This document shows positions 1-8,129 of a stretch of 17,427 nucleotides of DNA, piece by piece. Origin of the DNA: Sulfolobaceae archaeon. GTDB lineage: Archaea; Thermoproteota; Thermoprotei_A; Sulfolobales; Sulfolobaceae. The stretch spans positions 1-17,427 of the forward strand of contig JAPYVG010000036.1 in the NCBI GenBank assembly GCA_028277025.1, in the 5' to 3' direction. Every line of letters begins with the position of its first letter. The first letter of the stretch is position 1. The notes beneath the pieces were generated by a model, which ran no database searches, was not told the DNA's origin, and saw only the letters and a list, made by a program, of their open reading frames with translations. The position numbers and the translations under genes are program-made.

Positions 1-209
1 TCGTCTTTCTGTTTGTTTGATGATACTCTAGCGTATAATACTACTTTCCTCTTCCTAACAATTCCCATGAGTCTTTCTACGTCCTCTTCTCTGAACCTCC
101 ATTTTCCACTCTGTAATATTACTGGTTTTATGTAACCCTTCTTAACATAGCTCTGTAGTGTGCGGTATGATATTCCTAGTTTTTGGCACACTTCCTTAGG
201 TTTCAGCAT
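1..209 (-). CDS. tnpA: IS607-type serine recombinase TnpA, N-terminal part (cut by window edge)
   Basis: The first 69 residues are visible; the gene continues beyond the left edge. Residues 1-50 form a MerR-like helix-turn-helix (start MLKPKEVCQKLGISYRTLQ), followed by the beginning of a serine-recombinase catalytic domain with YARVSS at 59-64. By analogy with the resolvase motif YARVS, Ser63 would be the nucleophile. DNA-binding domain first and catalytic domain second is the order typical of IS607 transposases, which are usually followed by a tnpB gene; that would lie outside the window. The ATG at 209 sits about 27 bp after a TATA-like box, so the gene is probably leaderless. The family call is from motifs; I cannot tell whether the element is intact. 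Confidence 0.85.
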   Translation of the reverse strand, partial: MLKPKEVCQKLGISYRTLQSYVKKGYIKPVILQSGKWRFREEDVERLMGIVRKRKVVLYARVSSNKQKD

Positions 210-232
210 TATAGTTAAACTTCCATACAAAG

Positions 233-240
233 TATATAAA
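233..240 (-). promoter_or_regulatory. TATA box of the IS607 tnpA gene
   Basis: On the minus strand this reads TTTATATA, centred about 27 bp before the ATG at 209, the usual spacing for a leaderless crenarchaeal transcript. It lies between tnpA and the end of the neighbouring ORF, so it should be inside the left end of the insertion element. Confidence 0.55.
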
Positions 241-249
241 CTTCACGGT

Positions 250-483
250 TTATCGAAAACTGTTGGCGACGGCGTAGATGAAATACCATAACGTCTCCCA
301 GCTAATGAGCTTACCAGTAATCGAGTAGACTATTGATAGAAAGAGCCCGTCATATATCACTCTATAAAAATAAATGGAAATTGTTGAATTAAACAAATTC
401 CTCATCCAGGCGGGTGAGTTCAAACACTGTGATGGGTCCCAATTCATTCCTAGTTCTAATAAAGCATAAAAGAATGCGAACAT
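250..483 (-). CDS. small hypothetical membrane protein, possibly truncated by IS607
   Basis: This 77-residue ORF is hydrophobic and aromatic-rich, with probable membrane segments near residues 1-13 and 40-60. I recognise no family. It lies 50 bp downstream of the primase-like gene on the same strand and could be co-transcribed with it. The only ATG is at 483; the frame stays open further upstream to about 543 but without a usual start codon. Its stop (250-252) falls immediately before the promoter of the IS607 recombinase, so the reading frame may have been cut by insertion of that element and the last few codons may be element sequence. It may also be a chance ORF. Confidence 0.4.
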   Translation of the reverse strand: MFAFFYALLELGMNWDPSQCLNSPAWMRNLFNSTISIYFYRVIYDGLFLSIVYSITGKLISWETLWYFIYAVANSFR

Positions 484-533
484 TGTGAGGATTACTATTT
501 TGCTCTTTTCCTTATGCTCATCATTAAATCCCC

Positions 534-1205
534 TTACATTAAATTAACGATCTCGTCCACGGTATCAATTAAGTACGCCTTCGGTACAAATCCGCCTTGA
601 TCGATAGATGGCACGTATTCTATCGCGTCCCTAGTCTTTACCTCAACACCTTTTAGTTTGAAAAGGATTGAAGGGTTTTGGAGGTCTTCCTTCCATACAT
701 GAATATGAAAACCACGTTTAGTAGTCATTACTAGACGAGCTTTTATACCGTTCAACCCCTCAATAATTTCCCTACTTTTTGAATCTATGTCGATCATAAA
801 GATTTTAAAATCAATACTCTTAGCTAATGCTGAATGAAAAACCTTTTCAATATCTGGTTTTTTCTCACACTGTTCAAAAAACTTTAGTGCGGTTAACTTT
901 GAGGCTTTAGAAACGTTAATGGGATTTAATACATGCATGATTTTTATCCACTCTCTCCTTAATTTGATACCTTTAACTTCGAACTCTACACCGTCCCTAA
1001 TTGCTTTGAGTATCTCTACAGCTTTTAAAGGTTCCTTGCTCTTAATCCTAAAGAGTATTTTATCAATTTTAATTCCCATCTTTTCCTTAACCTCTCTATC
1101 CCTAGCGATAAGGTAAATTAAATAGGACTCGTCTTCAGTTAGCTTAGGCAGATAAGAGGAAAAATACTCGTCAAGTGAAAGCTCTTTCACACAATAGACT
1201 CTCAT
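534..1205 (-). CDS. archaeo-eukaryotic primase (AEP)-like small protein
   Basis: The 223-residue product carries a pattern resembling the AEP (PriS/prim-pol) catalytic core: a DxD pair at D139-I-D141 (FMIDID), then a basic GFHIHV strand with H167 and H169 (like motif sxH), then [10 protein letters not shown] at 197-206, which resembles the third motif and the IPGT-QGG segment of small AEP proteins. An N-terminal region of about 130 residues precedes the core. I chose the ATG at 1205: the frame extends to 1298, but that would run through the divergent promoter and overlap the next gene, and the extra 31 residues look non-conserved. The family call is motif-based without alignment. It could act in repair or mobile-element replication, or be an inactive relative. 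No helicase or zinc domain is attached. Confidence 0.55.
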   Translation of the reverse strand: MRVYCVKELSLDEYFSSYLPKLTEDESYLIYLIARDREVKEKMGIKIDKILFRIKSKEPLKAVEILKAIRDGVEFEVKGIKLRREWIKIMHVLNPINVSKASKLTALKFFEQCEKKPDIEKVFHSALAKSIDFKIFMIDIDSKSREIIEGLNGIKARLVMTTKRGFHIHVWKEDLQNPSILFKLKGVEVKTRDAIEYVPSIDQGGFVPKAYLIDTVDEIVNLM

Positions 1206-1263
1206 AGGCGGATTAAACACTTTTCGCGGAAACACAGAAATGATTTTTTCTCTAACAAAAACT

Positions 1264-1271
1264 ATATAAAC
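1264..1271. promoter_or_regulatory. shared, near-palindromic TATA box between divergent genes
   Basis: TATATAAA on the plus strand is centred about 25 bp before the ATG at 1293, fitting a leaderless transcript. Its core is symmetric, and on the minus strand it reads TTTATATA, which would place a start site near 1238 and give the primase-like gene (ATG 1205) a leader of about 30 nt. One box may therefore serve both directions. Confidence 0.6.
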
Positions 1272-1292
1272 GTAAAAAGATAAGATCATATT

Positions 1293-1844
1293 ATGCAAAA
1301 GAGGTTTGAAGGCGTAAATGTGAACTTACAAGCCTTAGCTGTACAACTTTTCCAATGGTTCAGTTTTAAGGGTTACCAATCACAGTATTTTGGTGCCGGA
1401 AATTATTACATAGTTCAAGCGAAGAAGGAGGGCTTTTTAAGGCATCTGTTCGCTGCAGATAGAGCATTTACTGTTAAACTTTTTGGCGGCCCAGGTTTTT
1501 TAGAAGTCAACACCGGAGTGGCTAACTGGGTTAAAGCAGAGGACGTAACTGAAGCTTTTTTAGCTGACCTAGTGCTTGGCCCTATTGGGCTGTTAATCGA
1601 AGCTGGTGAAGGACTGTGGAACTTAGAAATTGAACATGAAGTTATGAAACAGATCGAGGATTTGATAGACAGTGGTGCTGTTACCCAGAGGTATTATCAA
1701 CCTTACTACCAACAGCCACAGATGTACCAACCTATGGGTTATTATCAACAAGCGGGTTATTATCAGCAGAGGGTTTGTAGAGTTTGTGGTTTTCCAAATC
1801 CACCTAACGCAAGATTCTGTTCAAATTGTGGAAACCCATTATAA
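1293..1844 (+). CDS. zinc-ribbon protein with Tyr/Gln-rich linker
   Basis: The 183-residue product has three parts. Residues 1-130 are a folded-looking region I do not recognise, with a hydrophobic stretch around 88-107 ([13 protein letters not shown]). Residues 131-160 are a low-complexity linker rich in Y, Q and P. The C-terminus is a zinc ribbon with C162-x2-C165 and C176-x2-C179. Small C-terminal zinc ribbons of this type are common in archaeal proteins of unknown function. The ATG is placed about 25 bp after a TATA box, so the mRNA is probably leaderless. The Y/Q/P linker resembles those of the two nearby DUF973-like proteins, suggesting membrane or surface association, but that is inference. 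Confidence 0.8.
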   Translation: MQKRFEGVNVNLQALAVQLFQWFSFKGYQSQYFGAGNYYIVQAKKEGFLRHLFAADRAFTVKLFGGPGFLEVNTGVANWVKAEDVTEAFLADLVLGPIGLLIEAGEGLWNLEIEHEVMKQIEDLIDSGAVTQRYYQPYYQQPQMYQPMGYYQQAGYYQQRVCRVCGFPNPPNARFCSNCGNPL

Positions 1845-1855
1845 TAATTAAGTTT

Positions 1856-1887
1856 ATTTTATTTTTCTTTTTTGAGAAAAATAAAAT
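1856..1887. terminator. bidirectional hairpin terminator between convergent genes
   Basis: A 12-bp perfect stem (ATTTTATTTTTC at 1856-1867 with GAAAAATAAAAT at 1876-1887) surrounds an 8-nt loop. It sits between two convergent genes and gives U-rich RNA in both directions, as expected for archaeal termination. Confidence 0.6.
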
Positions 1888-1912
1888 CTAATTAAAAAAG
1901 TTTTCACCTTTC

Positions 1913-2941
1913 TCATGCAGAAACTACATTTACTGGATATTGAATTACAGTACCTCCAACATCTATAAATAAGACTATTCTATACATTTTTCCTTGAATT
2001 AGTTGTAAAGGTGGGAAGTAAACTGTAATATTATTCACACCGGGGCTAAGAAATTGCGGATTAACGTTTATACTATTAAGCCTGTAATCATCTAATACAG
2101 CGTACAACACCTTCCCTTGTTGATAAAAGTTGACTTGTAACACGGCAACACCATTACTATAAATAGTACCTTGTGACTGTGAAGGTTGTGATGGCTGTTG
2201 AGGATAAGGCTGATATTGTGGTTGGGCATAAGCTGGTTGCGTATACATTTGGCTAATGGGTTGAAGTTGACCACTTTGTAACTTATTCTTAACAGAACCA
2301 GCTCCTATTATGCTAAGTATTACACCAATTAAGGAGATAACTAACGTGGCAATCAATATTCCCCCCACCTTAAGCAGACCTTCATTATACCTAGAACCCA
2401 AGGAATAAATCCCGATCCCTACCAAGATTAAGGCTATTGCTGTGAGAAGTCCTCCTATCGCTTCACCTATAATTATTGAAATTGAAGCAAAATTTATCAA
2501 CCCGGTAACCGAACTTAAAGTACCGCCAGAGCTTAAGGTTAAGTAGACTATAACGAGTAGTGCTGTAGCGGCAACGAACGCTACAATTTGTATTAATGCC
2601 CCTATTTTACCCACTAAACCGCCTATAGATCCTAAGGTCATGTTAGGTAATTCCTTAAAACCAGTACGAAAACTACCGAAACTTAAAAGAAATAAAAAAT
2701 CGGCAATTATGAACGCAATAAATATCAAGGCAAAAAACAATGCAGCTGAGGCACTAGCAATACTAGCTACTCCCGAAAAAGATGTTATTGATAGTGGGGT
2801 TGAGGCTATGGATGGGCCTATCAGCGAAACTGCTATAATTGTCATTACGAATTCACTTATGATTAAAACTATTGGGGCAATCAATAACCAGATAGCACCT
2901 TTTCTCACGTTTTTGATTCCATCAATTTCTAGTGCGGACAT
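1913..2941 (-). CDS. DUF973-like multi-pass membrane protein
   Basis: The 342-residue product (from ATG 2941) begins with a short charged segment (MSALEIDGIKNVRKG), then about six hydrophobic membrane segments up to roughly residue 225. A P/Q/Y-rich linker (about 230-260) leads to a C-terminal domain of about 80 residues that looks like a beta sandwich. This layout fits the DUF973 family, which is largely restricted to Sulfolobales and has no known function. An in-frame TTG lies one codon upstream (2944), but the ATG is more likely: a TATA-like box about 30 bp away points to a leaderless start. A divergent paralogue with the same architecture starts at 3241. Confidence 0.8.
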   Translation of the reverse strand: MSALEIDGIKNVRKGAIWLLIAPIVLIISEFVMTIIAVSLIGPSIASTPLSITSFSGVASIASASAALFFALIFIAFIIADFLFLLSFGSFRTGFKELPNMTLGSIGGLVGKIGALIQIVAFVAATALLVIVYLTLSSGGTLSSVTGLINFASISIIIGEAIGGLLTAIALILVGIGIYSLGSRYNEGLLKVGGILIATLVISLIGVILSIIGAGSVKNKLQSGQLQPISQMYTQPAYAQPQYQPYPQQPSQPSQSQGTIYSNGVAVLQVNFYQQGKVLYAVLDDYRLNSINVNPQFLSPGVNNITVYFPPLQLIQGKMYRIVLFIDVGGTVIQYPVNVVSA

Positions 2942-2967
2942 CAATTGTTCTCTCTACTTTTGTAAGG

Positions 2968-2975
2968 ATATAAAG
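2968..2975 (-). promoter_or_regulatory. TATA box for the minus-strand DUF973-like gene
   Basis: The minus strand reads CTTTATAT here, about 30 bp before the ATG at 2941, so the transcript would begin at or just before the start codon. Confidence 0.5.
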
Positions 2976-3088
2976 TTATTGTTTAGATAGAGCAAACCCG
3001 TAGTAAATAATCACGTTTTTAGAATTGTCATTTACAAAAATTACATTTTCTTCGTCTAGCTAAATCTGATATCTTTATAAGTTAAGAG

Positions 3089-3108
3089 ATAAAAGATATA
3101 TCTTTTAT
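3089..3108. repeat. 20-bp perfect palindrome in the divergent intergenic region
   Basis: ATAAAAGATATATCTTTTAT is its own reverse complement. A diverged partial copy (GATATCTTTATAA) lies just upstream at about 3068-3080. It sits in the 299-bp gap between the two DUF973-like genes, roughly 150 bp from one start and 130 bp from the other. It could be a regulator site or contain a TATA element for a short RNA. The rest of the gap is AT-rich, and I see no gene in it. Confidence 0.5.
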
Positions 3109-3240
3109 ACGATAGGACTACCTTAATTTATCATGTAATATTTTAAACATAATACCCGTCATCTACTCTACTTTAGATTTCCCAATGCCTATATCCGCAA
3201 TATTTATTATCTGGAGTAAAAGAGATTGATTTGATGAAAA

Positions 3241-4155
3241 ATGCTAAATCCAGAAGTTAAAGCAATACAGGATTTGCGATCAGGATCATTATTTGCAATA
3301 ATAGCTACAATATTAGTTAGTATCGCAATTATACTCCTTTTTACTTCAATAGTCGCTATTGCAACTAGGTTGACAAGCCCATCTTCCTTATCATCATCAT
3401 TAATAGGATCATTAATAGGAGTTATAATCGTAGAGATAATTGCGTTAGTATTTACTATAATTTCTGTGTTAAAATTACGTTCTGGATTTCGTGGATTAGA
3501 AACCGTAGGTAAGGATGTAGGTGGGGTTACAGGTACTACATTATGGATTATAGGACTAGTCCTATCAATAATACCACTTATTGATATCATTGGCGTAATT
3601 TTATTAATAATAGGAGTTATTTTAATAGGATTAGCAATTAGGAGAGTAGGACAAATTTATAATGTAGGAAACATAAGTAATGGTGGAATTCTCATAGCCA
3701 TAGGATCAATAATCCCATTCGCAGCATTTATAGGATTTATACTCACGTACTTAGGATTAGGGAAGTTATTGAATATGATGGGAATGGGCGGTCAACCTAT
3801 GGGTGGCACCTATATGGGGACTCCAACAACTCCTTACCCAATGCAAGGCACTATGCCAACTCAACAACTTCCAATATATCAAACTGGGCAAGGGTATATT
3901 TACAATAATAACGGTACGGCAGTAGTACTGTTATATTCTACACAACCAGCCCAACTACTTTCAGCTAGGATTGAGGGGACATTATACACTACATCAAAAT
4001 TTAATCCGAATTACCTACAGCCGAACACCACTACTCAAGTTACAATTAACTTCGGCCCCTTAATGCTAACAGTGGGACAAACATATAGGATTATTATAAC
4101 TACACTTGTAGGAGGTCAAACACTCGAAATACCGGTATATGTGACAGTAACATAA
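3241..4155 (+). CDS. DUF973-like multi-pass membrane protein (paralogue)
   Basis: The 304-residue product has the same plan as its divergent neighbour: a short N-terminal polar segment (MLNPEVKAIQDLRSGS), about five or six membrane segments to residue 175, a G/M/P/T/Q-rich linker (about 180-215), and a C-terminal beta-rich domain of about 85 residues ending in IPVYVTVT. Both C-terminal domains share a similar plan, including a GK/GQ-x-YRI strand followed by a V-GG turn. The two genes therefore look like an old, inverted duplication. Function is unknown; membrane location is clear from hydrophobicity. A weak TATA-like stretch (TATTTATTAT, 3201-3210) precedes it by about 35 bp, leaving a short leader. 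Confidence 0.8.
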   Translation: MLNPEVKAIQDLRSGSLFAIIATILVSIAIILLFTSIVAIATRLTSPSSLSSSLIGSLIGVIIVEIIALVFTIISVLKLRSGFRGLETVGKDVGGVTGTTLWIIGLVLSIIPLIDIIGVILLIIGVILIGLAIRRVGQIYNVGNISNGGILIAIGSIIPFAAFIGFILTYLGLGKLLNMMGMGGQPMGGTYMGTPTTPYPMQGTMPTQQLPIYQTGQGYIYNNNGTAVVLLYSTQPAQLLSARIEGTLYTTSKFNPNYLQPNTTTQVTINFGPLMLTVGQTYRIIITTLVGGQTLEIPVYVTVT

Positions 4156-4183
4156 TCGTACTGGTTTTTGCATGAGAATACCC

Positions 4184-4190
4184 TTTTTTT
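4184..4190 (+). terminator. T-run terminator after the DUF973-like gene
   Basis: A run of seven T residues about 30 bp after the stop codon fits the U-tract termination typical of archaea. Confidence 0.4.
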
Positions 4191-4297
4191 ACCTTACAAT
4201 AATGTTAAAAATTCCCTTACTCCACACTTTTCCCTTCAATAAACAAAATATGAATGAGCATACATTTTTTATATTATGTAGTGTTTTTAACGCAAGA

Positions 4298-4305
4298 TTT
4301 ATATT
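4298..4305 (+). promoter_or_regulatory. TATA box of the dehydrogenase operon
   Basis: TTTATATT is centred about 26 bp before the ATG at 4328, so the first gene of the operon is probably translated from a leaderless message, while the two following genes rely on internal ribosome-binding sites. Confidence 0.65.
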
Positions 4306-4327
4306 TTGATTAAATTATTAATATTTA

Positions 4328-5179
4328 ATGTATCCACCCCAATTCGGCTATTATCGACCTACATCCCTCGCTGATGCCTTAGATTTCTTAGCCGGTGGAA
4401 ACGTTAAACCCCTTGCTGGAGGGCAGAGTTTAATACCAATGCTTAAGTTCAGATTGCTACAACCAAAGTTTCTTTTAGATCTAAACCCATTAAAAGAACT
4501 CTCCCACATTTCAATATCTGAGGATAAGGTAATAATAGGGGCAACAACAAGACACGAGGAACTAGTAAAGAGCGGGATAGTGAGGAGGGACTTACCGCTA
4601 CTTCACCAATCCGCCATGAAAGTCGGGGACATGCAAGTTAGAAATATGGGTACTATAGGGGGTTCATTGGCTAACGCAGACCCTTCAGCTGATTACCCTG
4701 CTGTGGTTCTAGCATATGAGGCAAACCTAAGACTAGTATCTTCAAAAGGAGAGAGAGTAGTGAACGCGAAGGACTTCTTTAAAGGACCTTTTACTACGGA
4801 GTTAAGGGAGGATGAACTCCTTTATGAAATAGAGTTCCCTAAACTTGAAGGTTACAAGTACAAATATTCTAAGGTCGTTAGAAGAGCTGGAGACTTTGCG
4901 TTAGTTGGTATGGCAGTACTAGCTAAGGTTGATGGGGAGATAAAGGACATAAGGGTTAGCTATACTGGAGTTTCAGATAAACCCTTTAGACCCTTCGAGT
5001 TAGAGAAGACGATAATAGGTAGTAAACCATCACTCGAACTGATTAATAAGTTCGCAGAGCAAGTCATAACATTGGTAAAACCCCCCTCAGACTCGAGGGG
5101 ATCGTCTGAATATAGAAGGAAAGTTATGAAAATTTTAACAATAAACACGCTTAAGGAGGTGTTAGGTGTTGTTAGTTAG
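4328..5179 (+). CDS. FAD-binding (medium) subunit of a molybdenum aldehyde/glyceraldehyde dehydrogenase
   Basis: The 283-residue protein is full length for the CoxM/CutM family. It carries both FAD motifs: AGGQSL at 30-35 and [14 protein letters not shown] from 109. It passes electrons between the [2Fe-2S] subunit and an external acceptor through FAD. It is the first gene of a three-gene operon in the order medium-small-large, with an 11-14 nt overlap into the next gene. In Sulfolobales, enzymes of this type oxidise glyceraldehyde to glycerate in the non-phosphorylative Entner-Doudoroff branch. That substrate is inferred from the lineage; other aldehydes are possible. Confidence 0.9.
   Translation: MYPPQFGYYRPTSLADALDFLAGGNVKPLAGGQSLIPMLKFRLLQPKFLLDLNPLKELSHISISEDKVIIGATTRHEELVKSGIVRRDLPLLHQSAMKVGDMQVRNMGTIGGSLANADPSADYPAVVLAYEANLRLVSSKGERVVNAKDFFKGPFTTELREDELLYEIEFPKLEGYKYKYSKVVRRAGDFALVGMAVLAKVDGEIKDIRVSYTGVSDKPFRPFELEKTIIGSKPSLELINKFAEQVITLVKPPSDSRGSSEYRRKVMKILTINTLKEVLGVVS
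5155..5161 (+). promoter_or_regulatory. strong Shine-Dalgarno site for the [2Fe-2S] subunit
   Basis: GGAGGTG lies inside the end of the medium-subunit gene. It is 4 nt before GTG 5166 and 7 nt before TTG 5169, so either non-ATG codon could be the real start; no ATG is available nearby. Confidence 0.7.
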
Positions 5180-5657
5180 ACCAGGTGAAAAAGTAAAAAT
5201 TAGGGTTAAGGTAAACAACGTGTGGTACGAAAGGGAAGTAGAGCCTAGAATGTTATTAGTCCACTTCTTAAGGGACGAACTAGGGCTTACTGGAACTAAA
5301 ATAGGGTGTGATACTTCAACTTGCGGAGCTTGTACAGTGATCATGAACGGGAAATCCGTTAAGTCTTGCACAGTGCTAGCTGTTCAGGCTGACGGTGCGG
5401 AAATATTGACAATTGAAGGTTTGTCACAAGACGGGAAATTGCACCCAATACAAGAGGCATTTAAGGAGAATTATGCCTTACAGTGCGGGTACTGTACACC
5501 GGGTATGATAATGCAAACATATTATTTGCTCAAGGATAACCCCTCCCCCTCAGAAGAGGAGATAAGAGATGGGTTACACGGTAATATATGTAGGTGTACC
5601 GGTTATCAGAATATTATAAAAGCCGTAAAAGACGCCTCTCAGAGGTTGAGAAAATGA
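5166..5657 (+). CDS. [2Fe-2S] (small) subunit of the molybdenum dehydrogenase
   Basis: The 163-residue protein binds two [2Fe-2S] clusters. The N-terminal plant-ferredoxin-like cluster uses C48, C53, C56 and C68; the C-terminal helical cluster uses C107, C110, C142 and C144 (CGYC and CRC motifs). All eight ligands are present, so the protein should be active. It relays electrons from the molybdopterin subunit to FAD. The start is GTG at 5166 or TTG at 5169, supported by a strong GGAGGTG site. It overlaps the medium-subunit gene by 11-14 nt and the large-subunit gene by the ATGA junction. The N-terminus carries a short extension ahead of the ferredoxin fold. Confidence 0.92.
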   Translation: MLLVRPGEKVKIRVKVNNVWYEREVEPRMLLVHFLRDELGLTGTKIGCDTSTCGACTVIMNGKSVKSCTVLAVQADGAEILTIEGLSQDGKLHPIQEAFKENYALQCGYCTPGMIMQTYYLLKDNPSPSEEEIRDGLHGNICRCTGYQNIIKAVKDASQRLRK

Positions 5658-7888
5658 CTTATGTAGGTAAACCAGTTAAAAGGCTATACGACGATAAGTT
5701 TGTAACCGGTAAATCTACTTACGTAGATGATATACAAATCTCAGCACTATATGCTGGCTTTGTAAGAAGCCCTTATGCACATGCTATCATAAAGTCGATT
5801 AGCTTAGAAGATGCCTTGAAAGTACCCGGAATTGTGGCAATATATACGTATAAGGATTTAGAACCGCTTATAAAGCAAGGCATAGGAATATGGCTTACTT
5901 ATGAAGACCCCAAGTTATGGAAATTTATACCTAGGAAACCTCTAGCAGATAAAAAAGTCAGATACGCTGGAGAACCGGTGGCAATGGTTATAGGGACTGA
6001 TAAGTACGCTGTAAAGGACGCAATAGACAAGGTCACCGTAGATTACGAGAAATTACCAGCTGTAATTAAAATGGAGGAAGCTTTGGAGGATAAAGTCATA
6101 GTACATGAAGAATTAAAGACTAACGTAGCTTTCGACCAGATTTACTCTGCGGGAAATGTAGATGAGGCCTTCAAGAACGCTGATAAAATCATAAGTGTCG
6201 AGATTACTAACAAGAGGTTAATCCCCAACCCCATGGAACCTAGGGGTATAATTTCCAGATATGAGGGCGGTAGTTTAACAATATGGTACTCAACTCAAGT
6301 ACCTCATACTGCGAGGTTTGAATTCTCAAAGATTTTCGGTATGCCGACATCAAAAATCAGGGTGACAATGCCAGATGTAGGTGGAGCCTTCGGAAGTAAA
6401 GTTAACATCTTACCAGAGGACGTTTCAGTAGTTGCGGCTTCAATAAAGTTAGGGAGAGCTGTGAGATGGACTGCTACAAGAAGTGAAGAAATGATTTCCT
6501 CTGAGGCTAGGCATAACACCTTCAAGGGTGAAGTGGCAGTAAAGAACGACGGTACGGTATTAGGAATAAGGGGAGAATTATTAGTAGACCTTGGTGCATA
6601 TTTAACGTATACTGCACCGCTACAACCAGCAATAATCCCCCTAATGATACCTGGGCCTTACAAGATTAGGAACCTACATATAAGGAGTAGGGCGGTTTAT
6701 ACAAATACTCCACCAATAACTATGTATAGGGGAGCAAGTAGGCCCGAAGCTACTTTCATAATAGAGAGAATAATGAGCAATGTGGCTGACGAGTTAGGGT
6801 TAGATGACGTAACTGTTAGGGAGAGGAATTTAATAAGGGCGAATGAGATGCCGTACACTAACCCATTCGGGCTAAAATATGATTCCGGGGACTACTTGGC
6901 ATTACTTCACGAGGGGTTAGAGAAGTTAAGGTATAAACAGTTAAAAGAGTGGGCAAGGGCTGAGAGGGAAAAGGGGAGAAAAATAGGTGTAGGGATGGCA
7001 TTCTATCTAGAAATCAGCGGTTTCGGTCCTTGGGAGTTTGGAGAAGTAAGGGTTAGTGAGACTGGAGACATTTTAGTAATTACTGGTGGGACTCCTCACG
7101 GACAAGGAAGTGAAACTGCAATAGCACAAGTAGTAGCTGATGAGCTTCAAATAGACATAAATAGGGTAAAAGTTGTTTGGGGAGACACGGAAACTGTAGC
7201 ATCTAGTATGGGAACATATGGCTCTAGGACGGCAGCTGCAGCTGCGAGTGCAGCTAAAGTTGCTGCCAGTGAGGTACTGAAGAAGATGAAGAGCATAGCT
7301 GCAAAAATGCTTAAAGCGGATGTTGAGGAGATCGAGTATAAGGAAGGGGTATTCAGAGTAAAGGGAAGCGAAAAGAGCGTAAGTTGGGATGAAATTGCGA
7401 ATTATGCTTATAGCAGTAATGAACCCGGAATTTACGCTCAAGTTACCCTACCCGGAGATGTGACGTTCCCCTACGGAGTTCACGTGGCAATAGTTGAGGT
7501 AGACGATTATGGGATAGCTAGAGTTTTAGATTATAAGGCTTATGATGATATAGGGGTTGTAATTAACCCACCTCTAGCTGAAGGACAAATACACGGCGGA
7601 GCCACTCAAGCTGTTGGACAAGCGTTATATGAGGAGGCGATGATTAACGATGATGGCCAATTAGTTGTGACTTATGCTGATTACTTCATACCTACTCCCG
7701 TGGAAGCACCTAAATTTGAATCGTATTTCGCTGAAAAACCACACGTCTCAGCATATCCTACTGGAGCTAAGGGGGTAGGTGAGGCAGCATTAATAGTAGG
7801 TCCTGCCGTAATAATAAGAGCTTTAGAAGACGCGGTAGGCAAGAGGTTTAACCACACACCAGTTAAGCCTGAAGAGATATTAGGTTAA
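5654..7888 (+). CDS. molybdopterin-binding (large) catalytic subunit of an aldehyde/glyceraldehyde dehydrogenase
   Basis: The 744-residue product is the catalytic subunit of a xanthine-oxidase-family hydroxylase. Cofactor motifs are GGAFGSK (243-249), GQGSETA (483-489), GTYGSRTA (520-527) and GVGEAA (707-712), with E710 as the expected catalytic glutamate. The active-site loop reads YRGASRPE (358-365) and lacks the cysteine of true CO dehydrogenases (form I AYRCSFR), so CO oxidation is unlikely and an aldehyde substrate is favoured. I chose ATG 5654, which overlaps the previous stop as ATGA; the frame extends 60 bp further up but only inside the small-subunit gene. In the Sulfolobales ED pathway the physiological substrate would be glyceraldehyde. 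Confidence 0.92.
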   Translation: MTYVGKPVKRLYDDKFVTGKSTYVDDIQISALYAGFVRSPYAHAIIKSISLEDALKVPGIVAIYTYKDLEPLIKQGIGIWLTYEDPKLWKFIPRKPLADKKVRYAGEPVAMVIGTDKYAVKDAIDKVTVDYEKLPAVIKMEEALEDKVIVHEELKTNVAFDQIYSAGNVDEAFKNADKIISVEITNKRLIPNPMEPRGIISRYEGGSLTIWYSTQVPHTARFEFSKIFGMPTSKIRVTMPDVGGAFGSKVNILPEDVSVVAASIKLGRAVRWTATRSEEMISSEARHNTFKGEVAVKNDGTVLGIRGELLVDLGAYLTYTAPLQPAIIPLMIPGPYKIRNLHIRSRAVYTNTPPITMYRGASRPEATFIIERIMSNVADELGLDDVTVRERNLIRANEMPYTNPFGLKYDSGDYLALLHEGLEKLRYKQLKEWARAEREKGRKIGVGMAFYLEISGFGPWEFGEVRVSETGDILVITGGTPHGQGSETAIAQVVADELQIDINRVKVVWGDTETVASSMGTYGSRTAAAAASAAKVAASEVLKKMKSIAAKMLKADVEEIEYKEGVFRVKGSEKSVSWDEIANYAYSSNEPGIYAQVTLPGDVTFPYGVHVAIVEVDDYGIARVLDYKAYDDIGVVINPPLAEGQIHGGATQAVGQALYEEAMINDDGQLVVTYADYFIPTPVEAPKFESYFAEKPHVSAYPTGAKGVGEAALIVGPAVIIRALEDAVGKRFNHTPVKPEEILG

Positions 7889-7896
7889 TCAGATAA

Positions 7897-7919
7897 TTTT
7901 TCTTTTCCCTCTTCTCTCT
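7897..7919 (+). terminator. pyrimidine-tract terminator of the dehydrogenase operon
   Basis: A long T/C tract starts 8 bp after the stop codon, beginning TTTTTCTTTT. No convincing hairpin precedes it, consistent with archaeal U-tract termination. The rest of the gap to 8130 shows no gene. Confidence 0.45.
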
Positions 7920-8129
7920 ATTGTATTGACTTGTCACGTTTTACTTAGAAAGAACATAACGTTAAGTTTACAATCCTCTTCTCCTTAAAGGTCACTGGAT
8001 AATTAAAGGAAATAAGGCTTAACTTCATGAAACAGTGTAAAAAACAAATCATTGGAGTTTTATGCTCTTCATTGGAGACATTGGGCTAGTACACCAAGGA
8101 ATTGGACTGAGGAAACTGAAAATTCAGAA

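Noticed and set aside
2640..2990. 116-codon plus-strand ORF
   Set aside because: It is antisense to the DUF973-like gene, has a low-complexity lysine/alanine composition, and has no ribosome site or TATA box.
3207..3590. 127-codon minus-strand ORF
   Set aside because: It mirrors the start of the plus-strand DUF973-like gene; its Ile/Asn/Thr-rich composition is typical of antisense translation.
5594..5653. 20-codon N-terminal extension of the molybdopterin subunit
   Set aside because: It lies wholly inside the [2Fe-2S] gene; the ATGA overlap at 5654 gives the family's usual N-terminus.
7073..7441. 122-codon minus-strand ORF inside the molybdopterin subunit
   Set aside because: The sense strand encodes well-conserved cofactor motifs; the antisense product is not protein-like.
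4328..7888. Interpretation as carbon monoxide dehydrogenase
   Set aside because: The large subunit loop is YRGASRPE, lacking the cysteine of form I CO dehydrogenase; an aldehyde/glyceraldehyde enzyme fits better.
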